Virus record (IMG/VR): IMGVR_UViG_3300006163_000008
Coordinates: 1-42,997 of that record
Reading direction: 5' to 3' (one strand)
Source of the DNA: a virus
DNA length: 42,997 nucleotides
The translations under genes were made by a program, and so were the position numbers. This document shows, piece after piece, positions 16,961 through 24,301 of this stretch; within the stretch, counting starts at the first letter, position 1, and each line of letters starts with the position of its first letter. The notes under the pieces were generated by a model that was not told where the DNA came from, made no database searches, and saw nothing but the letters and a program-made list of their open reading frames with translations.

Positions 16961-17563
16961 CTACTCGCGCCCGGACGCTTGCCGAATGAGCGAGTTCATG
17001 TCCAGCCCACCCGTGCGACCACCTGCAGCACCGCCACGTCCGACACCGACACTGCCCGGGCGTTCGCTGCCGCGTTCGTCCAGGTAGCGCTGCGCGTCGG
17101 CGCGGATCGAACGCGCGTCCTCGCCTTGCAAGCGATGTGCTGCTTCGGGCGGGATGCCCAGCTCGTGTGCGATCGAACGCTTCATGTCGAGCAGATCGCG
17201 TCGCGCCAACTCTGCTTCCAACCGTTGCCGTTCGCTGCGCTCACGTTCAAGGTCCGCGCCCTGACGATCGAGCCGCGAGATCGCGCGTTCCATCTCGCTC
17301 TTGCCCGCGTCTTCCAGTTCGTGCAGTCGCCGCTCGGCTTCGCTCGCACGATGCTCGGCCTCGGCTGCGCGCTTCGCGGCCTCGCGCCGCTGTTCGCGTT
17401 CCTTGTCGAGCGCACGTGCACCGGCGTCACCGAGCCGGTTGTCCTGGTCGTTGCCGCTGCCAGCATCGCGCCGTGCATCGGCTTGCCCATCCGGCGTCGC
17501 ACCGTCCGGGGTTGGAGCGCCGTGCGACGTCGCGCCGCCCGTGCTCGTTTGATCGTCAGCCAC
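16961..17563 (-). CDS. Capsid scaffolding protein
   Basis: 200 aa. Residues 1-50 are disordered, Gly/Asp/Gln-rich; residues about 50-130 are a long charged coiled coil (REQRREAAKRAAEAEHRAS, SRLDRQGADLERERSERQR); the end is Gly/Arg-rich. A coiled-coil protein between portal and capsid genes is the standard scaffold layout. GTG start at 17563 overlaps the portal stop by 8 bp. Confidence 0.85.
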   Translation of the reverse strand: MADDQTSTGGATSHGAPTPDGATPDGQADARRDAGSGNDQDNRLGDAGARALDKEREQRREAAKRAAEAEHRASEAERRLHELEDAGKSEMERAISRLDRQGADLERERSERQRLEAELARRDLLDMKRSIAHELGIPPEAAHRLQGEDARSIRADAQRYLDERGSERPGSVGVGRGGAAGGRTGGLDMNSLIRQASGRE

Positions 17564-19013
17564 TCGTGCCTCCTGTCGAAGTCGTCTGTGTCACCGGCAC
17601 CTGCGCTGCGCCGGGCTTGCCGGGCAGCTGCACGGCTGCCTCGCCGGGTGACGCCTGGATCGTCTCGCGCGCGACGACGGCTGGTCCGGCGATCGGCGCG
17701 CCTTCCGCGATCCAACGTTCGATCTGTTGCGGTGTCGCGCCGACGTACTCCCACAGCGCCGGACGCGGCACGCCGATGCTCGCCAGCTTCACGGCTGCGT
17801 CCACCGTCTCGCCGGTGTTCCGCGACTCCGGGTTCTTCCAGATCGTCTCGATGTCCCACGCCTCCGCGCGCGCACTGTTGCCTTCGACCGCGAACGACAA
17901 CCGCATCGCCTCTTCCCAGCCTTCACCGAACGCGAGCTGCTTGCGGTGCACCTTCGCCACGAGTCCCGTCTCCGTCGCCTTCAAGCTCTCGCCGGACGGG
18001 AAGCTGCCCGAGCTGCCGAGCAGGTAGTGCGGCGGTGTGCGCGTCTGCGCGGCAACGTGCTGGATCAACATCTCGATCGCCTTCACGTAGTTGCCGAGAT
18101 CGCTGACCGGGAACGCACCGAACGCGGCCTGCATCTCTTCGACCGCCATCACGCGATCGGCGCCGCTCAGGAACGACACGATCGACGGCAACGGCTGTCC
18201 CGCTTGCGGATGCCCGTCCGGGAACTTCGGAATGTCCACGCCTGTCACCCAGCGCTGCGGGTACGCGGCGTACTCGGACGCGACGATCATGTCGGCGCAC
18301 AGCTTGTTCACGGCGTCCTGCAGCGGCATGACGCGTTCGATGTCGCTGCGTCCTTGCCGTGCGCGCAGCGTCGGTGCGTTCGGCAACGGCACGAGCGGCA
18401 CGACGCCGAGCACGTTGCGCCCGGACGCAGCGTCGTCCAGCTGCCAGCTGCGCTGATCGCTCGGCCGGTCCCACCACATGATCACGTCGGGCAGGTAGAG
18501 CACGCAGTGCTGCATGCCCCACTCGTCTTCCCAGAGTCGCAGTCCGGCGATGCGGTGCCGTCCTTGCGCGGGATCGACCTGCACGATCGCGGTCGTCGGC
18601 GGTTCGATCTGGATCGACGCAGCGCCACCGTCGTCCGGCCCGACGAGCGCGTACGCGCAGCCGAGCTTGACGGCTTCGGTGTGCGCCAGCTCGCTCTCGG
18701 CGTCCAGCCCGTTGCGCTGCCACATCTCCCAGGCGGCGCCGTCGCCCTTCTCGTCCTTGCCGAAGCGGAACCCTTCGACCTTCAACCGTTCCGCGCTCGC
18801 GTCCACCACGAGGTCGCACCAGTTGTCCGCGAACGAGCTGAACAACGTGCCGAACGTCTCGCGGAACTTGAGCGTCGCGAACAGAAGCCGATGCTTGCCG
18901 GTGTAGTAATCGTCGCAGCTGCGCAGGTACGGCGCACGCGTCTGCAGCGCGGCGAGCAGGTTGTCGCGGTACTGCTCGGGCAGCGTCAGCGGCGATGTCT
19001 CGACGGTTGCCAT
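17556..19013 (-). CDS. Portal protein (SPP1 gp6-like)
   Basis: 485 aa, the normal size. Motifs of the SPP1-type portal in actinophages: YYTGKHRLLFATLKFRETFG near residue 35, NWCDLVVDASAERLKVEGF, the central VIMWWDRPSDQRSW, VPLVPLPNAPT, and DIERVMPLQDAVNKLCADM. Near residues 325-345 PPHYLLGSSGSFPSGESLKA belongs to the clip/stem region. Forms the dodecameric ring through which DNA passes. ATG 19013 shares one base with the terminase stop. Confidence 0.95.
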   Translation of the reverse strand: MATVETSPLTLPEQYRDNLLAALQTRAPYLRSCDDYYTGKHRLLFATLKFRETFGTLFSSFADNWCDLVVDASAERLKVEGFRFGKDEKGDGAAWEMWQRNGLDAESELAHTEAVKLGCAYALVGPDDGGAASIQIEPPTTAIVQVDPAQGRHRIAGLRLWEDEWGMQHCVLYLPDVIMWWDRPSDQRSWQLDDAASGRNVLGVVPLVPLPNAPTLRARQGRSDIERVMPLQDAVNKLCADMIVASEYAAYPQRWVTGVDIPKFPDGHPQAGQPLPSIVSFLSGADRVMAVEEMQAAFGAFPVSDLGNYVKAIEMLIQHVAAQTRTPPHYLLGSSGSFPSGESLKATETGLVAKVHRKQLAFGEGWEEAMRLSFAVEGNSARAEAWDIETIWKNPESRNTGETVDAAVKLASIGVPRPALWEYVGATPQQIERWIAEGAPIAGPAVVARETIQASPGEAAVQLPGKPGAAQVPVTQTTSTGGTSG

Positions 19014-20458
19014 CAGAAGCTCACCGGGACCTTGCTCCGCGGCTTCCAGCCCGCCGCAAGCAGATCGCTGCGCGCTTCGTACGCGAGCACCATCGCCACG
19101 GCTGCGTCGATCTTGTCGCCGCCCGCCTGCGACTTGACGAGCCAGTAGCCCGAGCGCACGGTGCGCATCTGTGCGTGCAGCACGTGCGCTGTCAGCCGTT
19201 CGTCATAGGTGTGGCGCAGCTGGTTCGCGGCGATGTCGGTGCGCACGCGTTCGACGGCGCCCATCATCCGCGCACGGCTCGTCCAGTAGCGCAGCACAAC
19301 GCTGTCGCCGTACATGCGCGCCCACTCGTCAATCTCGGTCTGCCACAGCGGCGGATCGCAGTAGGCACGCACGACGCTGTACGTGTGCATCGCATCAGCG
19401 ACGGCGGCATCGACCGCACCGGCGGGCACTTCCCAATCGTCGGGTGCGCTCTCGGGCTTCTGCCACAGCTCAAGCAGCTGCACGAGTCCGTCCTCGATCC
19501 GGCAGCCGACGAGCGCGGTGGCATCGTGGAAGCGCGAGCCATCGAAGCCGAGCGTTATCCGGTCGCCGGGCTGCAGGTGATCCAGCGTCTCGCCGTTGTG
19601 CCAGTCGTCCGCGTCGAGCCAGAAGTCTTCGGCGTGCACCCAGACACCGCAGCGGAACCGTGCCCACTGCCACGGCAGCATCGACGGCGAGTCGTGCATC
19701 GCCTGCAGGCTGTCGAGCGTGTGCCAGCTTGCAGGGTTCGCTTCCTTCACGACGCGCATGTCGTTCAGGTCGTCCTCCTTCCTGAGCGCCCATTCGTGCA
19801 GCGCGTAGCTGCCGTCTGTGCTGCGCGCGTACGTGTAGCGCCCGTCGCGCTTGACGTGCGGCAGGCGCAGCGCCTCGGCGCGCATCTGGCCGAGCGCGCT
19901 CGCTTCGTTGTCACCGGCGGTGCTGATCGTGATCATCTGTCCGTGCCGCGGGCCGAGGCCGTCGCGGAAGACGCCATACAGCGCCGCGCTCTTGTGCCGG
20001 TGCATCTCGTCCACGAGCGCGAGCGTTGGCAGCTGTCCGTCCGCGGTGTCCACGTCGGCGGCGAGCACACGGATGCGGCCGAAGTGCTTGAGCGAACGGA
20101 TCTCGCGGTAGCCGCGCTTCGCGACGACGCGCGTGTCCAGCCCGGGCGTGCGCCGCACGAATCCGCCAGCCTGGTCGTACAGGATCGTCGCCTGATCACG
20201 CGACGCTGCGGCGATCACGCAGGTGGCGCCCTCGTGCGTCATCAGGTGGAAGAGCGCGAGCGCGGCGAGCAGCGTCGTCTTGCCGTTCTTCTTCGGCAGC
20301 AACACAAGCGTCTCGACGGCGCCGTCGAAGTAGTCGAGCAGCAACGTGCGCTGATGCTCTTGCAAGTCCATCTGTGTGCCGTCCTCCAAGACGAGCGCGC
20401 TGCAGAAGCGCGCGAAGACGTCAAGCTCCGGAGGCGCGGCGAGCGCGGGCTGCGGCAA
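19013..20458 (-). CDS. terL: Terminase large subunit
   Basis: 481 aa DNA-packaging motor. ATPase: Walker A LLPKKNGKTT (residues 53-62) and Walker B LALVDE (146-151, catalytic Glu151), then TISTAGD as the coupling motif. Nuclease: Asp in LGFDGSRFHDATALV, a second acidic site near YCDPPLW, and the closing GGDKIDAAVAMVLAYEA. The lack of a longer N-terminus is normal for this subgroup. Start 20458 lies 38 bp inside the small subunit gene; a start slightly further in is possible. Confidence 0.95.
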   Translation of the reverse strand: MPQPALAAPPELDVFARFCSALVLEDGTQMDLQEHQRTLLLDYFDGAVETLVLLPKKNGKTTLLAALALFHLMTHEGATCVIAAASRDQATILYDQAGGFVRRTPGLDTRVVAKRGYREIRSLKHFGRIRVLAADVDTADGQLPTLALVDEMHRHKSAALYGVFRDGLGPRHGQMITISTAGDNEASALGQMRAEALRLPHVKRDGRYTYARSTDGSYALHEWALRKEDDLNDMRVVKEANPASWHTLDSLQAMHDSPSMLPWQWARFRCGVWVHAEDFWLDADDWHNGETLDHLQPGDRITLGFDGSRFHDATALVGCRIEDGLVQLLELWQKPESAPDDWEVPAGAVDAAVADAMHTYSVVRAYCDPPLWQTEIDEWARMYGDSVVLRYWTSRARMMGAVERVRTDIAANQLRHTYDERLTAHVLHAQMRTVRSGYWLVKSQAGGDKIDAAVAMVLAYEARSDLLAAGWKPRSKVPVSF

Positions 20459-20936
20459 GATCGTCTACCTCCGCGAACGGATCGGTGTCGTCGGCTGCCG
20501 GTTCTTGCCCGTTGTCTTCGTCGGTTGCGTCGCGGAGACGCACGCTCGTGCGTCCCCACCTATCCGGGTACTGCCGCTCAAGCAGCCACGCAGCTGCCTG
20601 CCAATTCTGTGTCGCCGCCTGACTGATCAGCGCGACATTGCGTACCTCGCCTTCGCTGCGTGCACGCTGCACACGTTCGCGGAGCAGGTCGAACTGTGCG
20701 CCCTCGCGGTTGAGCCAGCGATGCAGCGTCACGCGGTCGATGCCGACCGCACGGCACGCGACGCCGATGTAGTTGCCGGTGCGCAGGATCGCGCACAGCT
20801 GCTCGACCAGCTCGTCGCTCAGCTGCAGGCGCATGCCGATGTGCGGGCCAAGATGGAACGCGCACTTGTCGCTGCCGATCATGGCGCGCTTGCGGCACTG
20901 CTCGCCCTTCGTCGTCAGCTGCGTGCACTGCGCCAT
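20421..20936 (-). CDS. Probable terminase small subunit with N-terminal zinc-binding motif and HTH
   Basis: 171 aa from ATG 20936 (shares one base with the previous TGA). Residues 3-28 have a Cys/His motif (CTQLTTKGEQC, then DKCAFHLG) that probably binds zinc. A helix-turn-helix follows (NYIGVACRAVGIDRVTLHRW, residues about 55-75), typical of small terminases that recognise the packaging site. The tail is acidic (DNGQEPAADDTDPFAEVDD). It directly precedes and overlaps terL. A gene regulator is the alternative, less likely from position. Confidence 0.82.
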   Translation of the reverse strand: MAQCTQLTTKGEQCRKRAMIGSDKCAFHLGPHIGMRLQLSDELVEQLCAILRTGNYIGVACRAVGIDRVTLHRWLNREGAQFDLLRERVQRARSEGEVRNVALISQAATQNWQAAAWLLERQYPDRWGRTSVRLRDATDEDNGQEPAADDTDPFAEVDDLAAARARRASGA

Positions 20937-21691
20937 CAGCTGCTGACCGCCATCTGGCGCACGTCGCGCCACGCGATCTTGATGTCGGGGCGTCCGTTCG
21001 ACTTGACGTACGGCGTGCAGACGCCGGGCCACAGCTCGGCCATGCGCGCCGACGCGGTGCGCTCGATTCCTTGCGCGTACCTGTCATGCAAGCCGCCCGC
21101 GTTGCTGCCGTTGCGCGGCACCGTGAAGCTGAGGTCGCGCAAGCGTGCGCTGTCGTAGCCGTGCGCGATCGTCTGCAGCGTGAAGTCGCGGTCCACCTTC
21201 AACGGCAGGCTGAGCCGGTAGTTCGCAGGCGTGTCCGTGTTGACGAGCACGCAGCAATCGCAATAGCTGCACCACGTGACACCGCCGCGGCGCGCGTTCC
21301 ACGCGTACTGCGCATACTCCAACGCGACGAGGCCGAGGCGCCCGTCGTGCGAGTCCGCCCAGCGCTCCGCACGTTCAAGCGCGTAGTCGGCGGTCACCTT
21401 CATGTTGCGGTGATGCAACGGGTCGGTGCGCCAGAACGCGGAGATGTCGTCGTCCAGGAGCCAGAACCAGTCGAGGCCGACAGCGCGCGCGTGCTCCAAC
21501 GCAGCCTGCCGCGCGAACGCAAGCCCGGCGTCGTTGCGTTCCAGCACCGCCACGTCGTACGTCGGCGCGTCGTACAGGTCGCGGTCCTGCGGCTCAACGA
21601 ACACAAGCGCGCGGAAGCCGACCTCGGCAAGCAGCTGGAACAGCGGCGCCTTCGGCCGTTGCTTGCTACACACGAACACCGGCGCGTTCAC
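20936..21691 (-). CDS. TET-associated DNA glycosyltransferase
   Basis: 251 aa; GTG 21691 overlaps the TET-gene stop (GTGA). GT-A-like fold: N-terminal strand-helix (APVFVCSKQRPKAPLFQLL), Arg/Asn-rich donor region, and the acidic triad Asp80-Asp82 in WFWLLDDDISAFW, the expected metal/nucleotide-sugar site. Later GYDSARLRDLSFTV and SNAGGLHDRY are motifs I associate with glycosyltransferases paired with phage TETs. A cluster of Cys (WCSYCDCC) lies near residue 140. Likely transfers a sugar to hydroxymethylated cytosine in phage DNA; sugar unknown. Adjacent to terminase, so modification is probably finished before packaging. Confidence 0.8.
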   Translation of the reverse strand: MNAPVFVCSKQRPKAPLFQLLAEVGFRALVFVEPQDRDLYDAPTYDVAVLERNDAGLAFARQAALEHARAVGLDWFWLLDDDISAFWRTDPLHHRNMKVTADYALERAERWADSHDGRLGLVALEYAQYAWNARRGGVTWCSYCDCCVLVNTDTPANYRLSLPLKVDRDFTLQTIAHGYDSARLRDLSFTVPRNGSNAGGLHDRYAQGIERTASARMAELWPGVCTPYVKSNGRPDIKIAWRDVRQMAVSS

Positions 21692-22509
21692 GTCGCCACC
21701 TGCGCGAACCGTGCCCGCTCACGTTCGGTGCGGCGCTGCGCGTGCAGCCGTGCGTTGTCCACGACGGGATCGCAGCGCCACATCTGTTGCAGGCTGTAGA
21801 ACACGATGCTGTAGCGCCAGCCGCTCGGCCGTGTGAACCGGAACGGCGTGACGCCGTGCAGGATCGACTGTCCGTCGAACATGAGCAGCGAGTGGTCGCG
21901 CAACGTGAAACACACGTCCAGCTCGGGGCAGACCAGATCGCCACCGGCGCACGCGTTCTTGAACACGAGCATGTTCGACCAGCATCCGGCGAAGTTGCCG
22001 CTGTCGAAGTGGTACGGCAGCTGATTGTTCCGGTTGATGATGCCGCTCGTGAACACACCGCCGCCGAGGCGCCACTCGGGCAGCACCTTGCTCACCGTCG
22101 CCTCGTGCTGCGCGTACAGCTCGCCGTGCACGCGCCGGTACCACTCTTCGACCACCGGCGCCAGCGACGCGATGGCCTCGTGCGCCTCGGGCGCTTCGCG
22201 TGCAAGCGTTGCGCGATGGCACGTCTCCTTGCCGCGGATCGCTTGCTTCGGCGCGTAGCCGAACGTGCGCGACACGCTGTACATGCCGTCCGTCCGTCCC
22301 GCCTTGCCGAAGTGAATGCTGCGCAGCGCGGCGACAACGTGCGGCAGCCGCTGGTCCAACTCGATGTAGACCGCGCACGGATGCACCTGCTTCGGCAGGA
22401 ACAGCGCGCACGAGCCGGTCAGCTTGCGCTTGACGTGGCTCGCGTTCGCAAGCATGCCGCGGTACGCGTTCGCGTCCACGTCGTGCAGCTGCACGTCAAC
22501 GTGCCGCAT
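21688..22509 (-). CDS. TET/JBP-family 2-oxoglutarate/Fe(II) DNA dioxygenase
   Basis: 273 aa. Double-stranded beta-helix dioxygenase core: iron ligands His167-x-Asp169 in LPYHFDSGNF and His218 in SILHGVTPF, and the 2-oxoglutarate-binding Arg232 in SGWRYSIVFY. The preceding GGVFTSGIINRNNQLPYH and following WSNMLVFKNACAGGDLVCPEL are the pattern of phage TET/JBP-like enzymes. Members oxidise 5-methylcytosine (or thymine, in JBP) in DNA to the hydroxymethyl base. Lies between a ParB-like gene and the glycosyltransferase. The substrate here is inferred, because no C5-methyltransferase is visible in the window. Confidence 0.88.
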   Translation of the reverse strand: MRHVDVQLHDVDANAYRGMLANASHVKRKLTGSCALFLPKQVHPCAVYIELDQRLPHVVAALRSIHFGKAGRTDGMYSVSRTFGYAPKQAIRGKETCHRATLAREAPEAHEAIASLAPVVEEWYRRVHGELYAQHEATVSKVLPEWRLGGGVFTSGIINRNNQLPYHFDSGNFAGCWSNMLVFKNACAGGDLVCPELDVCFTLRDHSLLMFDGQSILHGVTPFRFTRPSGWRYSIVFYSLQQMWRCDPVVDNARLHAQRRTERERARFAQVAT

Positions 22510-23140
22510 GCGCCGCCCACTGCACCGCGTCGGAGTACGTGTCGAGCGACTGCGCCGCCATGATCGTGTCGAGGTCGCGGATCACAGCTTCGTACGTTCC
22601 CTTGTCGTAGCTGAGCATGATGCGGAACAGGTCCGCCTCTCCGAGTGCGTACGGTCGGTTCGCCGGGTTCGTGTCCGCCTCCGCGGCTACCATCTCGCCC
22701 GGGTCCAGGTACGCGAGCAACGCCTGCACGTCTTCCTGCGAGTAGCCGATGCCTGCGAGCATGTCCGCGTCGGCCATCGGCTTGAGCAGCTCGGCAAGCA
22801 ACGCGTCGTCGTACATGCCGAGGTCCGCGAGCCGGTTGTCCGCGAGCAGGTACGCATCCACTTCGCCGTCCTGCAGGTCGGTGCGTGTGACGGCGATGTG
22901 CGTCCAACCTTCGGCTTCGGCGGCGCGCCACACGTGATGCCCGGCAACGATCGTGCCGTCGTGCTGCGCGAGCACGGGCCGCTGCTGACCGAAGCGCTGC
23001 AGCGACCGCTGGATCTCGGCTACGACCCCCTGTCGAGGGTTACGTGGGTGCGGCTGCAGGGCCGACACCGGCACGAGGGCATCCCGTAGCTCGGCGTTAC
23101 CGCGCCACACAGCGACGCCTACGGTCGTCTCTTGCATCAT
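22496..23140 (-). CDS. ParB/sulfiredoxin-like protein, modification-associated
   Basis: 214 aa. Residues about 20-110 form the ParB-like nuclease fold: VSALQPHPRNPRQGVVAEIQ, then TIVAGHHVWRAAEAEGW with the G-H-x-x-x-R motif, and AYLLADNRLADLGMYDD. The C-terminal 80 residues (LGEADLFRIMLSYDKGTYEA) lack any methyltransferase motif (no DPPY, no PCQ), although ParB domains of this type are often fused to or next to DNA methyltransferases in phages. It overlaps the TET start by 14 bp, so it is translated together with the modification genes. Two ATG codons (23140 and 23137) are possible starts. Confidence 0.85.
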   Translation of the reverse strand: MMQETTVGVAVWRGNAELRDALVPVSALQPHPRNPRQGVVAEIQRSLQRFGQQRPVLAQHDGTIVAGHHVWRAAEAEGWTHIAVTRTDLQDGEVDAYLLADNRLADLGMYDDALLAELLKPMADADMLAGIGYSQEDVQALLAYLDPGEMVAAEADTNPANRPYALGEADLFRIMLSYDKGTYEAVIRDLDTIMAAQSLDTYSDAVQWAAHAAR

Positions 23141-23244
23141 CTGCTCAGTACCTGCGTTCTGTCGGGTTTTTTACGCGGAAAGTTTGGCCCTGTCCGCTCG
23201 GTTCTCTCGTCGCCGGTCCCTCCCCACCCGCGCGTGCGGTGTGG
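23141..23244. other. Non-coding gap between HNH and ParB genes; possible packaging-site region
   Basis: 104 bp, with a run of six T at 23167-23172 on the plus strand and an AT-richer patch (GCGGAAAGTTT) unlike the surrounding sequence. A gap between an HNH endonuclease gene and the terminase side is where cos sites lie in many HNH-encoding phages, but here three other genes separate it from the small terminase. No clear palindrome seen. Confidence 0.3.
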
Positions 23245-23514
23245 TCAGCCGCGCTGCAGGTTGCAGCCGACGTGCGCTGCGCGCAGGTTGTCGAGCGCAT
23301 CGGTGCCGCCGTGCCGCACGCGTGTGATGTGGTCGGCGGTGGTAGCGCCGGGCTTGCCACACAGCTGACAGATGCCGTCGTCGCGTTGCACTACTGCTTG
23401 CACGATGCGGCGCCAGCGTCTGCCTGCACCTGCACGCTGATGCGTTGCGCACCGTCCGTGCTTGACCGCGGCTGCACCGCAGTGCGGTGCGCTGCAGACG
23501 GTGCGTGCACGCAC
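23245..23514 (-). CDS. HNH endonuclease
   Basis: 89 aa from GTG 23514. Zinc-binding HNH: CSAPHCGAAAVKHGRCATH at the start, then ICQLCGKPGATTADHITRV with the D-H pair, and ALDNLRAAHVGCNLQRG. In cos-type phages an HNH protein beside the terminase is needed for packaging; an intron-type homing role is the alternative. It ends 105 bp before the ParB-like gene. Confidence 0.88.
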   Translation of the reverse strand: MRARTVCSAPHCGAAAVKHGRCATHQRAGAGRRWRRIVQAVVQRDDGICQLCGKPGATTADHITRVRHGGTDALDNLRAAHVGCNLQRG

Positions 23515-23521
23515 TGGCCGC

Positions 23522-23608
23522 TCAGCCCCATCCGTTGAAGTACGCGAGCACTACGAAGATGGCTATCACCACGAGGGCGATGTCGCTGATGGTGGGCTGC
23601 GTTCTCAT
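23522..23608 (-). CDS. Very small single-span membrane peptide
   Basis: 28 aa: short polar N-terminus (MRTQPTISDI) then one hydrophobic helix (ALVVIAIFVVLAYFNGWG). ATG 23608 forms ATGA with the stop of the upstream gene, which supports translation. Too small for a family call. Possible roles in phages are membrane signalling or superinfection effects, but nothing here shows which. Confidence 0.5.
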   Translation of the reverse strand: MRTQPTISDIALVVIAIFVVLAYFNGWG

Positions 23609-23751
23609 CGGTGCCGTGCGTTGCGTACTGCCGCGCTCTTCATTGCGTTGCTCTTCGTGCGGCTGTGTCCGACTGCCTTGCCTGTCTTCGCGTGCACGAT
23701 CGCCCACGGCTTGCCCTTCACTGCGCTGGTCTTGCGTGCGGTGTACGGCAT
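23605..23751 (-). CDS. Small basic hypothetical protein
   Basis: 48 aa, Lys/Arg/His-rich (YTARKTSAVKGKPWAIVHA, then TGKAVGHSRTKSNAMKSAA). This resembles a widespread class of tiny phage proteins with a K-W/F-x-V-x-x-x-x-T-G-K-x-V pattern of unknown role, perhaps nucleic-acid binding. ATG 23751 shares one base with the preceding TGA. Confidence 0.6.
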   Translation of the reverse strand: MPYTARKTSAVKGKPWAIVHAKTGKAVGHSRTKSNAMKSAAVRNARHR

Positions 23752-23855
23752 CACTCGTCCTCGTCGGTGCCTTCGCTGTCGGTGTCGTCGGTGTCGGGTT
23801 CGGTGCTCGGCGGAACGGGTGCAGGCGTTGCCGGTTCGGGCTGTGTCTCCGTCAT
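23751..23855 (-). CDS. Tiny acidic peptide, first gene of the late operon
   Basis: 34 aa, Pro/Thr-rich then strongly acidic (DTDDTDSEGTDEDE). ATG 23855 has a good Shine-Dalgarno (ACGGAGGCTC, about 8 bp before the start). It is the promoter-proximal frame of the leftward operon. A role could lie in its translation (leader) as much as in the peptide. Confidence 0.5.
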   Translation of the reverse strand: MTETQPEPATPAPVPPSTEPDTDDTDSEGTDEDE

Positions 23856-24121
23856 CAATGAGCCTCCGTTTCAGGGTTGAGAGCGCACGTGTCCTACTGC
23901 AATCGTGGCGTGCGGGCGAGTATCGGGCCACTGCGCTCTCGGGCAGCACAGCGAGCGTAGCGGGCGCCGGTCGGGCTGTCCAGCTGGGCGGGCTGATGCG
24001 CTAGCCCGAGTGGCTTCTGGGCTGTGCAATCCGGTCGTCCAGCTGGTTACCATGTAGCCAGGCGTCCCGCCGGGGCGCCGGGCAGCCGGGCCATACCGGC
24101 AAGCAAGGAGGCAAGAACCAG
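23856..24121. promoter_or_regulatory. Divergent control region between late (minus) and plus-strand operons
   Basis: 266 bp without a gene, flanked by two operons reading away from each other, so it must hold both promoters. Two identical GTCCAGCTGG copies containing the palindrome CCAGCTGG lie at 23979-23988 and 24037-24046, 58 bp apart, and are possible operator sites. TACCAT at 24048-24053 is a weak -10 candidate for the plus operon; I see no confident -35 box. GGCGTCCCGCC at 24061-24071 begins the repeated leader described below. Confidence 0.55.
24061..24119 (+). promoter_or_regulatory. Repeated 5' leader, copy 1 (GC motif plus GGAGGCAAGAACC)
   Basis: GGCGTCCCGCC at 24061-24071, a small hairpin at 24085-24089/24096-24100, then AAGGAGGCAAGAACC at 24105-24119 immediately before ATG 24122. 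The same combination recurs before 24517 and 39982, and the Shine-Dalgarno half recurs before 25005. Looks like a start-associated regulatory sequence, not a simple ribosome site. Confidence 0.55.
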
Positions 24122-24301
24122 ATGCACGCAACGTACGAAGAGGCAGGCAACGCGCTGAACGCAGCGCTGCTTGATGCGGAGCACGATCACGGTGCAGCTG
24201 CGGCGCAGAATGCGCACAGCGACATCGTGCGTGCGATCGCCGCGGACTGCACGCCGGAAGTGGCCGCGGAGCTACTGCGCCGCGAGGGCGTCGGCGCGTG
24301 A
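24122..24301 (+). CDS. Small hypothetical protein, first gene of the plus-strand operon
   Basis: 59 aa, helical and Ala-rich (YEEAGNALNAALLDAEHDHG, then ADCTPEVAAELLRREGVGA). ATG 24122 follows a near-perfect Shine-Dalgarno in the repeated leader. Stop overlaps the next GTG as GTGA. No recognised domain. Confidence 0.65.
   Translation: MHATYEEAGNALNAALLDAEHDHGAAAAQNAHSDIVRAIAADCTPEVAAELLRREGVGA

Noticed and set aside
17727-20626. Long plus-strand frames opposite portal and terminase
   Set aside because: Complementary to clear portal and TerL genes, with no family motifs of their own.
22496-23140. ParB-like protein as a fused DNA methyltransferase
   Set aside because: No S-adenosylmethionine-binding or catalytic motif (FxGxG, DPPY, PCQ) in the C-terminal part; too short for a fused enzyme.
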